From Nannobrachium achirus (Eukaryota; Chordata; Actinopteri; Myctophiformes; Myctophidae), in assembly GCA_963921795.1 (NCBI GenBank), contig OY997641.1:21339251-21403250 (forward strand): DNA of 64,000 nt, in the 5' to 3' direction. The translations under genes were made by a program, and so were the position numbers. Shown piece by piece: positions 39,488 to 63,890 of this stretch. Within the stretch, counting starts at the first letter, position 1, and each line of letters opens with the position of its first letter. The notes beneath the pieces are model-generated. The model was not told the DNA's origin. It made no database searches and saw nothing but the letters and a program-made list of their open reading frames with translations.

Positions 39488-40069
39488 GATGGACACACAG
39501 TGCACACAGCAACAGGCTGCCTGGGCATGAAAGACTATGGCCTATTATATAGACTGAACCACCATCTGCAGCCCAGCGGAGCATGAGCTGCTTCCAAACG
39601 CCACTAAAGGCCCTTCTTAAGCCATGCAACAGGTTCTATGCACAGCAGCTATAATGGGAAGAAATTGGGCCCCTTCCTTACTTTCTTCACTGGTGTTATC
39701 AATGATTCTGATTTAGGCTCTGTTCCATTCTTTTTTGTGTGTGCGAGAGAACCAGATGTTTGGGACAAATAAGAATATGGGAAGGTCCTCACACAGTTTG
39801 TCTTCCCTGCTCACAGCAGTAACAGCAGCTTCAGCCCACAGAAACACCCTGAGCTCAATGCAGCGTCTCCAAGCAGCTTCCTGGAGAGTGGAGGGTCAGC
39901 CAGAACGGACTACAGAGCCATACAACTGGCCAAGAAGAAAAAACAAAGGGGTCCAGCTGCACATCAGGGAATTTAGGATTGAAACTAAACTAGTCATGCG
40001 TTTTGCAGAGGTGACACTGGAATAGAAGTGGCCTGGCGGCCGGTAGTCCGTCCAATCTGTGTTCTTGGG

Positions 40070-40415
40070 TTTGTACGTAGACACGGGAATCGGGCAATTA
40101 GGCCCTGACTGGGAGCGATCACATATCTAGTGGCATTAGGCTCTGAATAACTCCGGTAGTAGCTGCATTTCCTGCCGTACCTTTGAGCGGCTGATGGATT
40201 AGTCAACTAAGTGCTGTTCTTCCACTGTTTAGGTCTGTCCCATTGGTTAGTGGGTGACAGTTGAGCAGTGAGCAACGGCTCAATGATTATTTGGCCGTCG
40301 TCGTCATAACGCTGTTTGTCTTAAAATTAGTGAAGTGGGAGAAGTGCTCCAAGTTTTGAATTTGTTTTAAATTTGTTTGTAATTTCTTGTAAAAGAAATA
40401 ATGTTCTATGCGTTT
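40070..40415. repeat. Dispersed segment, copy 2
   Basis: Counterpart of 37372-37725, with the same order of shared blocks and about 80% or more similarity by eye. Confidence 0.75.
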
Positions 40416-40890
40416 TTGGGAAACATTTTTCCCTGTAACATGGGAGTGGATGGATCTGCTGCTTGACTCTGACTGTCTGCCCGTACCCATGACGTAACCC
40501 TTCATCAGTATCATTGGTAACACCTGTGAAGGAAGTAAAGAGGCACTATTTCTTTCCAATATGGCTGCTGTGAATGGAGCCTAGCACATCATCTAGCCCT
40601 CCCATTCAAATGGTTGAAGACAAGAGGACATACCGGCCCAGAGCGTGGGTGGAATGAAGAACTGGACTGTTGGAAGACCTTTCAGGAGAGCACCTGTGGT
40701 AATATTTCTGTACCGTTGTATTATTTAATTGTTCAGAGCTGTTTCATAATGACGATGTTTTGCGCCGCTGGTGGTGATGGTATTTGAACCTCCACTACCA
40801 ATCGCATCATCCCCTCTGGCTGATCAAGGAGCGAATCAAAGCACACTTCTACAGTTCCTACATCAGTCAGCGTGGAAACCCTCTGTTCTC

Positions 40891-41001
40891 TGTGCATGAG
40901 AATGTTGTGTTCTTTATGCCATGGAGATGTGCATGAGGATGTTGTGTTCTTTATGCCATGGAGATGTGCATGAGAATGTTGTGTTCTTTATGCCATGGAG
41001 A
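40891..41001. repeat. 37-bp tandem repeat, three copies
   Basis: The unit starts tgtgcatgagaatgttgtgt and ends gccatggaga. The three copies differ at one visible base (gaggatg in the second). Confidence 0.95.
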
Positions 41002-41759
41002 TGTGCAAGGTGTCATGTGGCTCGTAGTGTGAAAGCAGTCGTAAACTGACTGCTGATAAAGTTGGACTCCATTCTATTACAAATACAAGCCTTCTGTTCC
41101 AACAGTTGAGAAAAACTGTTTCTCTTTGTCCCTCTCTTTTTTTACCATGTTACCAATTGTCTCCTTTTTTCTTTTACAGTGTGTCACATATTTTGATATT
41201 TGATGTCCAATGTTTGTGGTTAATCAAAAGGGGGGAGGTACTGAAATCTAGACCATTTCTATTTAGGTATAATAAACTATAGAATATTTATTACCTGATG
41301 TTAGTTCAGTGTCAGTGTTCAAATCAATCAATTCATCCAAAAGGATTCATAATTAGTTCTTGGTAGCCTTAACATAATACCAATATTTAGATTACGCTGA
41401 TGTATGATGAATAAAGCATTCGTGAAACCCTTGATGGTGGCTTAACGTCTATTAGCAATTAGTAACGATAACTAGAACTAAAAGAGATCTACCGGTATGC
41501 AATATTCTCTGCAATATTACTTTATATATTTAATCATCATTTATTTGTTACATTTGCTTTACTGATTTGTATTACCCTCTTGGCTGGGCCATTCGACCAT
41601 TCTTTAAGACTCCTAACATTATTTCATTGCTTTTAAACTTAAAGCAATGCTGCCCAATGGTCAGCAGGGGGCAGAAGACACATACATCATCAGATCTGTT
41701 TTGGCGTGTGCATGGTGGTGGTGGCTCAGCCAGTTGGTCCACAGACACACTTATGGCTA

Positions 41760-42120
41760 GAAGTATCTTGTAAATAATTGTAATGGAGTTACAGTACAAT
41801 ATTTGCCTGTATTGAACATTTGTAAAGTAAAAGTATCAATAACACAATGTAGAAATACCTTACAAGTAAAAGTCCTATATTTAAAAGGTACTTGAGTAAA
41901 AGCATTGACAACAGAATAAAGGGCCAAAAGTAAACATTGTGCAAAATGTTCCATCTATCTAGTTTTCAAATGAATGTAATGGCATAAAAGCACAATATTT
42001 GAGATGAAGAGTATTGAAAACACTAAGTACTCCAGTAAAGTAAAAATGCCTAAAACATTTACTTGTACTGTACTTGATGAGTAAGTTACTGTAGTTACCA
42101 TTCACCCCTGGTTGTAATGG
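41760..42120. mobile_element. hAT-like element fragment (taaagtaaaagt type)
   Basis: Contains acaagtaaaagtcctat, ggtacttgagtaaaagc and ends ccattcacccctg. It shares these motifs with 15905-16815 and 20225-20410. Target duplication is unclear. Confidence 0.6.
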
Positions 42121-43130
42121 ATTGCAAAGTCATTGTATTATAATATATTGTCGCCTGGGAGTATTGTTGCATGTTTAATTTCTATTTAATCTAAAATGCA
42201 ACAATATTTTAGCATTTTTAGTTCGTTTCTGAAAATGGTGAATGTCGTTACAAATAATCTTATAAATTACTTATTTCTTCCCCCAACCATATTATATATT
42301 AATCCTGACTGAATCATTTCAATAGAATCTTTTTTTTTCTTTTCTTTTTTTGCCATTTCCAGTTATTCTGTTTGAATTGCTTTATCAGACCGACTGCTGG
42401 CAAAGTTAGAGGTTGGTAGTGTACGTTCTCCATGTTACTTTAAAACAGTCTGCTCTGATTCAGCACAACCCATTGACCCGTTCTATTGATGTCGAGCAGA
42501 AACCTCTTACCTCCATATTTTAAATGAACGTAAGCGGCGTAAATGAACTTCATACTACAGTGTCTAAAAGTAGCAGATCTACAAGCTCAAAGCACCGTGT
42601 GAATTTGAATCCCAAACAGTAACAGTTTTGGACATGATGAGGTTTCCACCCGACCCGACAAGAGACGTAATCTAAACGCAGATCTAAACCGCCGCCTTGA
42701 GTAAAATTAGACACACACACACAGGGCTTCTTGAAAACACAATTTTACTGTATTTTAAAGCAGTCGCTGACATCCTCTCCCAGGCCAGGATCTCCTCATC
42801 AGAGAGCCACAGCGTTCCAGTGTGCCGCCGTCTGTCCCAGACAGGGTGACGTAGTGTCACATGACGGGGCGGTGTTTGTAGTGTCTCATGATGTGCAGCA
42901 GTTTAAAAAGGCTAAAAAGGTTAAGAGTTCAAGTGAAGCGAGTCTCTGTGGTGCTACGATGCCAGCGGCCCAGCGCTGCCCGTCCATCTGTACCACAATC
43001 ACCCACACCTGTTGCTACCAGGCTTCCAATCCCCTCCCTCATCTGAGCCCTCCTAGACTCCTGGCCCTCACCCACCCCCGCCTCCCTCCATCAGGCCAAA
43101 CAGCGCCACTCCCAGCCCCAGAGGATCCCC

Positions 43131-54734
<11,604 letters not shown>

Positions 54735-54739
54735 CATGC

Positions 54740-56500
54740 GTGTCCAAAATCCACGTAAACTGAATATTACTATTACTACAATATTACTACAGCTTGGAAA
54801 AGTGTCCCAAAACCCCAAAAGCTTCAGTGCAGACAGTGCACCCTACAGTCAAACGTCAACAGCTAGGCCAAATGTGAAAGGCACTTTAAATAAAAAATAT
54901 ATATTCAAATCCGAGGTAGGCTATATGCAGCGTAAATAACTCACGTATCCAGAGTGAAAAGTCTCAGAAACAGCACTTTTCATTTCAATAAGTCCAGTGC
55001 GTTGACGTGCAGCTTACACAACCCCATAACGCAACATACATAATACAGATCGGGTGCTCGATGTGCTGCTGCTAGGTGTCCTCTGGTCGGCATGAAACCA
55101 GCCACTCCATAAAGGTCTGCAGTCTGACTCTGGGGCTTGTGTGTCTGTTTGTTGTTGTTGTTGTTTATAGTGTGTCGCTTTGCCCCCGAGTCACAAGTCA
55201 AGGTGTAACTTTTGGTCCTGTTAGCGTCCGCCTCGTCTCTACAATGTCACATAATGATGAAACACCGTGGCTGTCTGTCATTCACAAGACATTGAAACGG
55301 GTCAAAAGCGAACCACGCTGGTCTCGACGTCCCCAACACGCCTCCCTCTGCCGTTTAAAGAGACAGCGTCCACACACGGCGTACAGTAAAATCCTCGGTG
55401 TTCATTTAAACCCCCCAGTGTACTAAACGGGAACCAAATGGACCATTCCAGTATACTCTCGGAGTTAAACAGCGACCTTTAAGTGACAAAGAAGGTGTGG
55501 TGGAGCAGTATTACTTTCAGTAGCCTGATGACTGTTTCCCAAACACTGGCTCGGCACATTGTTTTGGGTCCCTTAATGTTTTAATTATCATTTCAAAAAC
55601 ATTTTCAAAAAACATTCCAAAAAATGATCATTTTCATGAACTAAAAAAAATATATATATTTTTTCAGTAATTTCATGGAGGATTGGAATAAAAGAAAATT
55701 CTAAGAAATTCCATAAATTATAAAACAAAATGTTTAATTAGTGGTGAAAATAGCTGATCTACAAGCTCACAACGCGGCACGGAGCTATTTTCACTAGTTT
55801 GGATTTGGGTCCTGGATAAATGTCTAATTTCTCTTTTGGGTCACAGGCTCAAAACTTTTGGAATCCACTGACTTAAACCCAGAGAGTGTACAAAAATGGA
55901 ACCAAATAGACCCATTGCGCTTCCATGTTTGTACAATCTCGCAGTTAAACAGCGACCTCTAGTGACAAAAGTGCAGTGGAGCAGTATTTCTTTCAGTTAC
56001 CACCTGCCTGAACGTTACTGTCTACTCTCTACTGTGTTTATACAAGAAACATTATGGTGTGGACAATGTATACATTACAGTCATATAACACAATACTACA
56101 CTGTTTATTTTTTAAGCGCATAAACGGGCTCCTACAACGTATAATGCCCCCTCCCCTGGCTTCTAGGCAGGGCTGCCAACATTGGACTGTCAGAAATTGA
56201 ATCCAGGAGGAGATGTATTTCTGTGCTGGTGAATTTTGCGAGTTTGATAGGCTACTTTTATCAGTTTACTAGCATTGGAAAATTATGGGAACACTTTTGA
56301 GCTTGTAGATCGGATTACATATTGAAGAAAGAACACATAACATTAATTCATTTAGGCTACACTCATACCGTAAGTAAGCTTGGACAATGAACATGTTACA
56401 CACTGTAAAGAGGTCTCATTAACACGGCATAGGCCTACTTCCTGTGTGCTGGAGGCTGATGACAGGGGAACAGGTTCTCCTGAGGGAAAGTTCAGAGGGA
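54740..56500. other. Region upstream of mcrip2, no coding gene recognised
   Basis: Likely holds the mcrip2 5'UTR and promoter, but no start signal can be placed. A short palindrome is at about 55748-55798, with hAT-type text (ggaaccaaatggaccattcc) near 55430 and 55880. Confidence 0.4.
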
Positions 56501-57297
56501 ACCAGCTACTAGAATCTTACTAGATGGTTGAATTGGTTCAAATCCCAGTCCTAAATTTCTTTGCCAGAGTATTTTGAAAATTTCAAGCCTTAAATACAAA
56601 AGGATTACTCAAAAGCACCAGAACATCCTGGCAGTGAGCTGGTATAGTGGTCTCGAGATCAACATTTCAGTGCAGAGCTCCTGTGTTCAAATCCCAGGCC
56701 TCCTACAGATCATTGCTGTTTTCAAGGTTAAAATACAAAAGAATACTTAAAAACGTCTTACGGTAGATGGTGTCATTGTCTAATGATTGGTCCCTCAGTT
56801 TAGAAGTTCCATGTTCAATCCCAGTCCTCCTACAGACCATGGCTGTGATTCTTGAACCTTTTCAAGGTTAAGACATGAAATATACTTAAAAGCATTAGGC
56901 ATAACTGCTGAGGGAGATGGTGTAGTGGTTCAAGGCTCAGACTCTCAGATCAGAGCTTCCAAGTTCAAATCCCAGTCCACCCTGAGTTCATTGCTGGAGA
57001 ATTTGACCTTTTCAAAGCTAAAATACAAGAGAACAACTCAAAACTACTAGGAGAAACCTGATAAGGGCCCAAAGGTGCTATGGCTCAGTGATGTAGTGCA
57101 CTTGATCAATTGCCTCTGCTACAGTCAGATCGCCTGTTCAAGACCCATGCTGTCAAGGTACATGGCGGACCATTGGTGAAATTCAACTGACTTTTTTCAG
57201 GTGACTGTCAATTCAGAAAAAAGTCAGTTGTATTTCACCATCTCCTTTACTCAAAAGACCAACATCCATAAGAAGAATTGCCGGTAAAAGCTGTGTC

Positions 57298-57440
57298 AGT
57301 ATGGCTAAGGTAGTGGTGGAGTGGATAGATTGTTGTTGCCTCGTTGTTGGCTGTGTGTGGGCCACAGGTTCGAGTCACATATTACCTCACACTTCCTGGG
57401 AGAGGACAGTCTGTGTTGTTTCTGGACAATAAAGCAAAGT
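57298..57440 (+). mobile_element. SINE-like copy ending in an aataaa tail
   Basis: A gtagtggtggagtggatag head, an aggttcgagtcacat B-box-like motif and ctggacaataaagcaaag at the end. Longer than the array units and of another type. Confidence 0.55.
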
Positions 57441-57506
57441 TTTTATCAAAAAGAAATCCATGGTCAGCTGAAATCTTGAGAGAGAGAGAAAACTTAAATG
57501 AGAGAG

Positions 57507-57680
57507 ATTGATTGACTGAAGAATTTATTAGAAGGTTGCATGGGAAAAAGTACAGTTTCATGACAAGTAACTGTACAAGGTCAACTAAAAGGGATATCTT
57601 ATTTACACAGGAACCACTTTATGTATCTCATATAAGTGATATAACTTTGAAAGACAGGATATAACACAACAGTAGCATGC
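57507..57680 (-). mobile_element. LINE 3' end, inverted copy
   Basis: gattgattgactgaagaatt followed by agtacagtttcatgac matches the LINE tail at 25524-25705. Confidence 0.8.
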
Positions 57681-57714
57681 ACCGATCAAAAATGATGTCA
57701 TGTCAGAATCAAGG

Positions 57715-58192
57715 CGAAATACCTGGAAAAAAGTGAGTGCCATCAAGGCGAAACACCCGGAGTAAAGTAAGTACCAAAATCCCCCAAAAAGTGAGTCCCA
57801 AAATCAAGGCGAAACACCTGGAAAAATGTGTGGCCCATCAAGGCAAAACACCTGGAGAAAAGTGAGTCCCATCAAGGCGAAACACCTGGAAAAAGTGAGT
57901 CCCAAAATCCCCAAGAGTTCCCAAAAAAGTGAGTCCCAAAATCAAGGCGAAACACCTGGAAAAAAGTGAGTCCCATCAAGGCGAAACACCCGGAGAAAAG
58001 TGAGTCCCAAAGTCCCCAAAAATCCCCCAAAAAATGAGTCCCAAAATCAAGGCGAAACACCTGGAAAAAAGTGAGTCCCATCAAGGCGAAACACCCAGGG
58101 AAAAGTGTGTCCCATCAAGGCGAAACACCCGGAGAAAAGTGAGTCCCATCAAGGCGAAACACCCGGAGAAAAGTGAGTCCCATCAAGGGACC
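57715..58192. repeat. Minisatellite of about 35-bp unit
   Basis: The unit tcaaggcgaaacacctgg then aaaaaagtgagtccca is repeated about a dozen times with small changes. A single unit lies in a related context at 62876-62905. Confidence 0.92.
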
Positions 58193-58536
58193 TTTTCAAC
58201 CTTTTCAAGGTTAAAATACAAAAGAAGTAGTCAAAATCACCAGACAGTACCTGCTCCTAGAGATGGTGTAGTGGTTTAAAGATCTGACTCACTGTAAACA
58301 TGTTCTGTTGCTTTTGAGTAGTCATGTTGTATTTAACCTTGAAAAGATCCAAGTAATAGAGCAGCTATTAGTAGGGTGACTGAGATTTGAACATGTGACT
58401 TCTGCATTGAGAGTCAGATCTTTAGACCACTATACTATCTATAGGAGCAGGTGCTTTCTGGAGATTTTGACTAATTATTTTGTATTTTAACCTTGAAAAA
58501 GGTACATGTAACACTGCAATGATCTGCATGAGGAGT

Positions 58537-58700
58537 GCATCTCTCCACTCCGACATGTCTCCTTTCCGACATGTCTCCATTCCGACACTAACCCTATCTC
58601 TAACCCTAACCCTAAACCTTAGGCCCATGGGAGTGTCGCCACTCCGACAATAAGAAGTCAATTTTGGCGTGGCGACATGTCGGAATGGAGAGAGCCTCCC
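58537..58700. repeat. Inverted repeat with CCCTAA-like centre
   Basis: tctccactccgacatgtctc and its complement flank ctctaaccctaaccctaaac. A sister copy is at 59228-59390, and a diverged one at 26811-26985. Confidence 0.88.
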
Positions 58701-59227
58701 CTGCATGAGAACCAGGATTTGGACATAAACTCTTAACTGAGAGTCTGATCTTTAGACCACTAGACCATATCTCATTTAGAGCAAATGCTTTGTTTTGACA
58801 AATTCGTTCGTATTTTAACCTTGAAAGAAATGTTCCAGCTTCAAATCAGTCCTCCTATGTTGATGTATTACTTGGACCTTTCCAAGGCTAAAATACCAAA
58901 ACATTACTTAAAAGCACCAGAACTTATCTGTAGTGAATGATGGTGTAGTGGTCTGAAGATTTGACTCATGGTGTGGAGGTTCTAGGTTCAAACCTCACTT
59001 CTCCTACATTGCTGTGTTACTTTAACATTTCTTTCAAGGTTAAAATACTAAAGAATTAGTCAATGCATTTGCTCTAAATGAGATATGGTCTAGTGGTCTA
59101 AAGATCAGAGTTTATGTTCAAATCCTGGTTCTCATGCAGATCATTGCTGTGTTACATGTACCTTTTCAAGGTTAAAATACACAAGAAGTAGTCAAAATCA
59201 CCAGACAGTGCCTGCTCCTAGAGATGA

Positions 59228-59390
59228 TGAGGAGTGCATCTCTCCACTCCGACATGTCTCCATTCCAACACTAACCCTATCTCTAACCCTAACCCTAAAC
59301 CTTAGGCCCATGGGAGTGTCGCCACTCCGACAATAAGAAGTCAATTTTGGCGTGGCGACATGTCGGAATGGAGAGAGCCTCCCCTGCATG
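59228..59390. repeat. Inverted repeat with CCCTAA-like centre, second copy
   Basis: Nearly identical to 58537-58700 and part of the roughly 684-bp duplication. It interrupts a tRNA-like unit just after tagagatgat. Confidence 0.88.
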
Positions 59391-62111
59391 AGAACCAGGA
59401 TTTGAACATAAACTCTTAACTGAGAGTCTGATCTTTAGACCACTAGACCATATCTCATTTAGAGCAAATGCTTTGTTTTGACAAATTTGTTCGTATTTTA
59501 ACCTTGAAAGAAATGTTCCAGCTTCAAATAAGTCCTCCTATGTTGCTGTATTACTTGGACCTTTCCAAGGCTAAAATACCAAAACATTACTTAAAAGCAC
59601 CAGAACTTATCTGTAGTGAATGATGGTGTAGTGGTCTGAAGATTTGACTCATGGTGTGGAGGTTCTAGGTTCAAACCTCACTTCTCCTACATTGCTGTGT
59701 TACTTTAACATTTCTTTCAAGGTTAAAATACTAAAGAATTAGTCAATGCATTTGCTCTAAATGAGATATGGTCTAGTGGTCTAAAGATCAGAGTTTATGT
59801 TCAAATCCTGGTTCTCATGCAGATCATGTGTTACATGTACCTTTTCAAGGTTAAAATACACAAGAAGTAGTCAAAATCACCAGACAGTGCCTGCTCCTAG
59901 AGATGGTGTAGTGGTTTAAAGATCTGACTCTCAATGCAGAGGTCACATGTTCAATTCCCAGTCCACCTACACTTCATTACTTGTGAACTTTGATCTTTTC
60001 AAGGCTAAAATTCAAGAGCAAACTCAAAAGAACCAGGAGATACCTGCTGAGAGCCCAAAGGTGCCTTGGCTCAATGGTATGGTCGCTTGATCGGTTGTCC
60101 CTGCTTCAGGCAGGTTTCAGACAGGTTCAAGTCCCATGCCCAAGGTACACGGAGGACCATCGCGGAGGGGTGTCCCTCCCCCTGTTTCCTGAGAGCTAAA
60201 GGTGGGGGGTTATATCTGAAAGAACTCTGTCCAACTGAAATTTTACAGAAAATAATTCTGACATACATGCCTTGAGAGCACTGGAATAATTTAGGAAAAT
60301 TGAGACAATTTTAGCCATAAAAAGGTCAATATACTCCAGAGATAGACTGTAGGTAGAGTGGGATTTGAACTCGGGACCTCTTGACTGAGAGTCTACGCAT
60401 TAGACCATTAGGCCATCGCTCCCTGTAAACATGTACTGTTGCTTTTGAGTACTTATTTTGTATTTTAACCTTGAAAAGATCCAAGTAATAGAGCAGCAAT
60501 TAGTAGGGTGACTGAGATTTGAACATGTTACTTCTGCATTGAGAGGCAGATCTTTAGACCACTATACCATCTATAGGAGCAGGTGCTTTCTGGTGATTTT
60601 GACTACTTCTTTTGTATTTTAACCTTGAAAAAGGTACATGTAACACTGCAATGATCTGCATGAGTACCAGGATTTGAACATAAACTCTGAAGTGAGAGTC
60701 TGATCTTTAGACCACTAGACCATACCTCATTTAGAGCAAATGCTTTTGACAAATTCTTTAGTATTCTATCCTTGAAAGAAATGTTCCAGGTTCAAATCAG
60801 TCCTGCTATGTTGCTGAATTACTTGGACCTTTCCAAGGCTAAAATACCAAAACATTACTCAAAAGCACCATAACTCATCTGTAGTGAGTGATGTAGTGGT
60901 CTAAAGATTTGACTCATGGTGTGGAGGTTCCAGGTTCTCCTACATTGCTGTGTTACTTTAACATTTCTTTCAAGGTTAAAATACTAAAGAATTAGTCAAA
61001 GCATTTGCTCTAAAAGAGATATGGTCTAGTGGTCTAAAGATCAGAGTTTATGTTCAAATCCTGGTTCTCATGCAGATCATTGCTGTATTACATGTACCTT
61101 TTCAAGGTTAAAATACAAAAGAAGTAGTCAAAATCACCAGATAGTACCTGCATCGCCACCTAGAGATGGTGTAGTGGTTTAAAGATCTGACTCTCAATAC
61201 AGACGACGAATGTTCAAATCCCAGTCCTCCTACACTTCATTACTTGTGAGCTTTGATCTTTTCAAGGCTAAAATACAAGAGCAAACTCAAAAGAACCAGG
61301 AGATACCTGCTGAGGGCCCAAAGGTGCCTTGGCTCAATGGTATGGTCGCTTGATCGGTGGTCCCTGCTTCAGGCAGGTTTCAGACAGGTTCAAGTCCCAT
61401 GCCCAAGGTACACAGAGGACCATCGTGGAGGGGTGTCCCTCCCCCTGTTTCCTGAGAGCTAAAGGTGGTGGGTTATATCTGAAAGAACTCTGTCCAACTG
61501 AAATTTTACAGAAAAGAAGTCTGACCTACATGCATTTAGAGCACTGGAAAAATTGAGAAAATTGAGACAATTCTAGCCATAAAAAGGTCAATGTGCTCCA
61601 GAGATGGACTGTAGGTAGAGTGGGACTTGAACTTGGGACCTCTTGACTGAGAGTCTAAGCATTAGACCATTAGGCCATCTCTCATTGTAAACATGTTTTG
61701 GTGCTTTTGAGTAGTTATTTTGTATTTTAACCTTGAAAAGATCCATGTAATAGAGCAGCAATTAGTAGGGTAACTGGGATTTGAACACAGAACCTCTGCA
61801 CCTCAAGTCTGATCTTTAGACCACTACACCATCTCCATACTAAAAAGCATCAGGTGCTTTTGAGAACTTATTTTGTATTTTACCCATGAAGTTGTCAAAG
61901 TAAAATAGCAATGTAGGAAGACTGAAATTTGTACATGGAACATCAGCAATGAGAGTCTGATCTTTAGACCACTACTCCATCTCTCACTAACTTTTGAGTG
62001 CTCTTGAGTAATTCTTGTGTATTTGAACCTTGAAAAGGTCAAGTTAAAAAAAAAAACATGGGAGGATTGGAAATTGAACTTGGCACCTCTGAACTGAAAG
62101 GCCAATCATCA

Positions 62112-62553
62112 GTCCACTAGACCATTTGCAGGGTTGGCAATTCTGGAATGTCAGAATCAACAAGATTTACATTTCTATATATATTTTTTCAAGGGGGTAG
62201 GGAGGAGATTCCCTAAACGGGATCTGAGGGTCCTCCCCCAATAACTTAATCCTAACATATATATTTTTTCCTGTTTTATTGAATTTTACACTAATGATTC
62301 ACCATGCAACTCCTTGCAACAAAACTGTTCTAAGGTCAACCGCACCAAAGCAGCTCTTTGTAATTGCCATGATGGTTGCATGATGTTGCAAGGCCAATCA
62401 TTGGTGTTAGGGGATAACATTCAAGCTTAGCCTGTTGTCCGGGATAACTAATACATATTTAAACATAGCCTACTGGCTTGTGGTTTCACCTCTACTGTGA
62501 TGCTCCTAGCAGCTTTGTGCTGTGCAGACTATGGATTGAAAAAAAAATAAAAA

Positions 62554-62635
<82 letters not shown>

Positions 62636-63154
62636 TATAGGGGTGCCCTGAGGGGAAAATAAGTTTGGGAACCACTGGTCTACATAAATGTTCAAATCCT
62701 GGTCGTCCTGTGGTTCAATGCTGTAGTGTTTAACTTTACCAACTCAAAGCTAACATATTAAAGAACACTTCAACATAACATTACTAAGAGACTTCTGGTA
62801 GGTGTATGCTACAAACACAAACATAGCATGCTACTAGCGATGCATGCGCCGATCAAAATTATTTCATGATGTCAGAATCAAGGCGAAACACCTGGAAAAA
62901 AGTGGCAGCTTCTTTCCTTGAATCCTCGATTCCTCCTTGGTGGAATGCCTGTGCCAAACTGGAATATCTCTATATGATTGCATGCACTTCCCACAACATA
63001 GTAGATGTAATTTCCTGTTTTCTGGTGAATTTTGGGAGTTTTATACCAAATCCAGGAGATATTCAGGAGAAATGACAATTCAGGAGCACCGCAGGAGCTA
63101 GATGGGGTCAAAATTCAGGAGACTCCTGTCAGATTCAGGAGGCTTGGCAACCCT
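62112..63154. mobile_element. Possible element with CAGGGTTGGCAA-like ends
   Basis: cagggttggcaattctgg at the left and ggcttggcaaccctg at the right are complementary. Inside are an (AT)n run (62557-62632), a hAT-end-like fragment near 62636-62682 and the single minisatellite unit at 62876. No target duplication was seen, so one element is not proven. Confidence 0.5.
62557..62632. repeat. (AT)n microsatellite
   Basis: An uninterrupted TA run of about 75 bp follows an A-rich stretch. Confidence 0.97.
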
Positions 63155-63159
63155 GGCTC

Positions 63160-63779
63160 TACTAGGTCTAGTAATCTTTTCCGATCTTAAGTTCTTAACA
63201 CCAGTACACACACAAATTAGGATGAGAAATGTTTATTTACTCAGCTACATGATCTTAACCACATGTACTTACTCAATATAATAAAGCATACAGTAAATAT
63301 ATTGTTGATCGGTCTTGTTGAAATGTGGCCTACAAATAAAGCTTGATAGCAGTGGAATGAGTCCCGTTGTTAACACCTGTGATATGGCGTCACTTTAAAA
63401 GATGCACTTTTGGCTTGTCAAAGAGCAGTCCAGTAGGTAGAACATGTTTGGTTAAGGTAGTAATCCTAAGCCTTGGTCCAGGAGAGCCTGAGTTATCGCT
63501 GCGTGGTGGCAGTAATTTGAGGATATTGAGCCTTAAAGGCCCATGTATGTTAATGTGGGTTAGTGTCCCTACTTGGGGCAAGTCATTATAGGCGGAGGTT
63601 TTCAAACGATTTGGGAAAACATTTGAAAGTATAAAACAGGGCTTAGGTGGTTAAAGGGAAACGACACTTGGATCTGCGTTCCTGCCAGTATGCATTTTTT
63701 TTTACCTCTTAGACTAATTAATATGCAATGATCTAAAGACGGGTCCTTTTGGTTATACGTGTATTACCTAATTAGAGCC

Positions 63780-63780
<1 letters not shown>
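63160..63780. other. Region 3' of the right-edge gene, no gene recognised
   Basis: May hold the 3'UTR of the - strand gene at 63891 or intergenic sequence. No clear element ends. Confidence 0.35.

Positions 63781-63783
<3 letters not shown>

Positions 63784-63863
<80 letters not shown>
63784..63863. repeat. (GT)n microsatellite
   Basis: GT run of about 80 bp, followed by gcgggcacacacgcacgcgc. It begins about 30 bp beyond the stop of the - strand terminal exon. Confidence 0.96.
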
Positions 63864-63865
<2 letters not shown>

Positions 63866-63890
63866 GGCACACACGCACGCGCGTGTGTGT

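Larger units (their letters stand above)
39488..41420 (+). other. trap1: trap1 3' untranslated and downstream region with AATAAA signals
   Basis: AATAAA lies at 41271-41276 and 41410-41415. The region includes the dispersed segment (40070-40415) and a 37-bp triplicate. Which signal is used cannot be told from sequence alone. Confidence 0.45.
56600..62130. repeat. Array of about 25-30 degenerate tRNA-Glu-like units in both orientations
   Basis: Units read GGTGTAGTGGTCTAAAGAT, then CTGACTCTCAATGCAGAG, then GTTCAAATCCCAGTCC. That is the A-box, a CTC anticodon region and the B-box of tRNA-Glu(CTC). Examples on + are 56917-56985, 58935-59000, 59900-59970 and 61163-61240. On - they are 58370-58445, 60350-60425 and 61610-61685. 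A second unit type (ggctcaatggtatggtcgct) is at 57079, 60062 and 61325. Spacers repeat ccttttcaaggttaaaatac. The stems pair poorly, so they are not working tRNAs. A roughly 684-bp block is duplicated (about 58537-59220 and 59228-59890), and another recurs at about 1263-bp offset (59930-60420 and 61200-61680). Confidence 0.85.

Noticed and set aside
60071-60268. Open frames repeated at 60 and 61.3 kb (MIFSRLK-type and MAQWYGRLIG-type)
   Set aside because: They arise because a tRNA-like unit and its spacer are duplicated. Codon use and context give no support for a protein.
60990-61100. Working tRNA genes in the 56.6-62.1 kb array
   Set aside because: Boxes are present, but acceptor and anticodon stems do not pair properly in the units I checked, so they are called tRNA-like repeats only.
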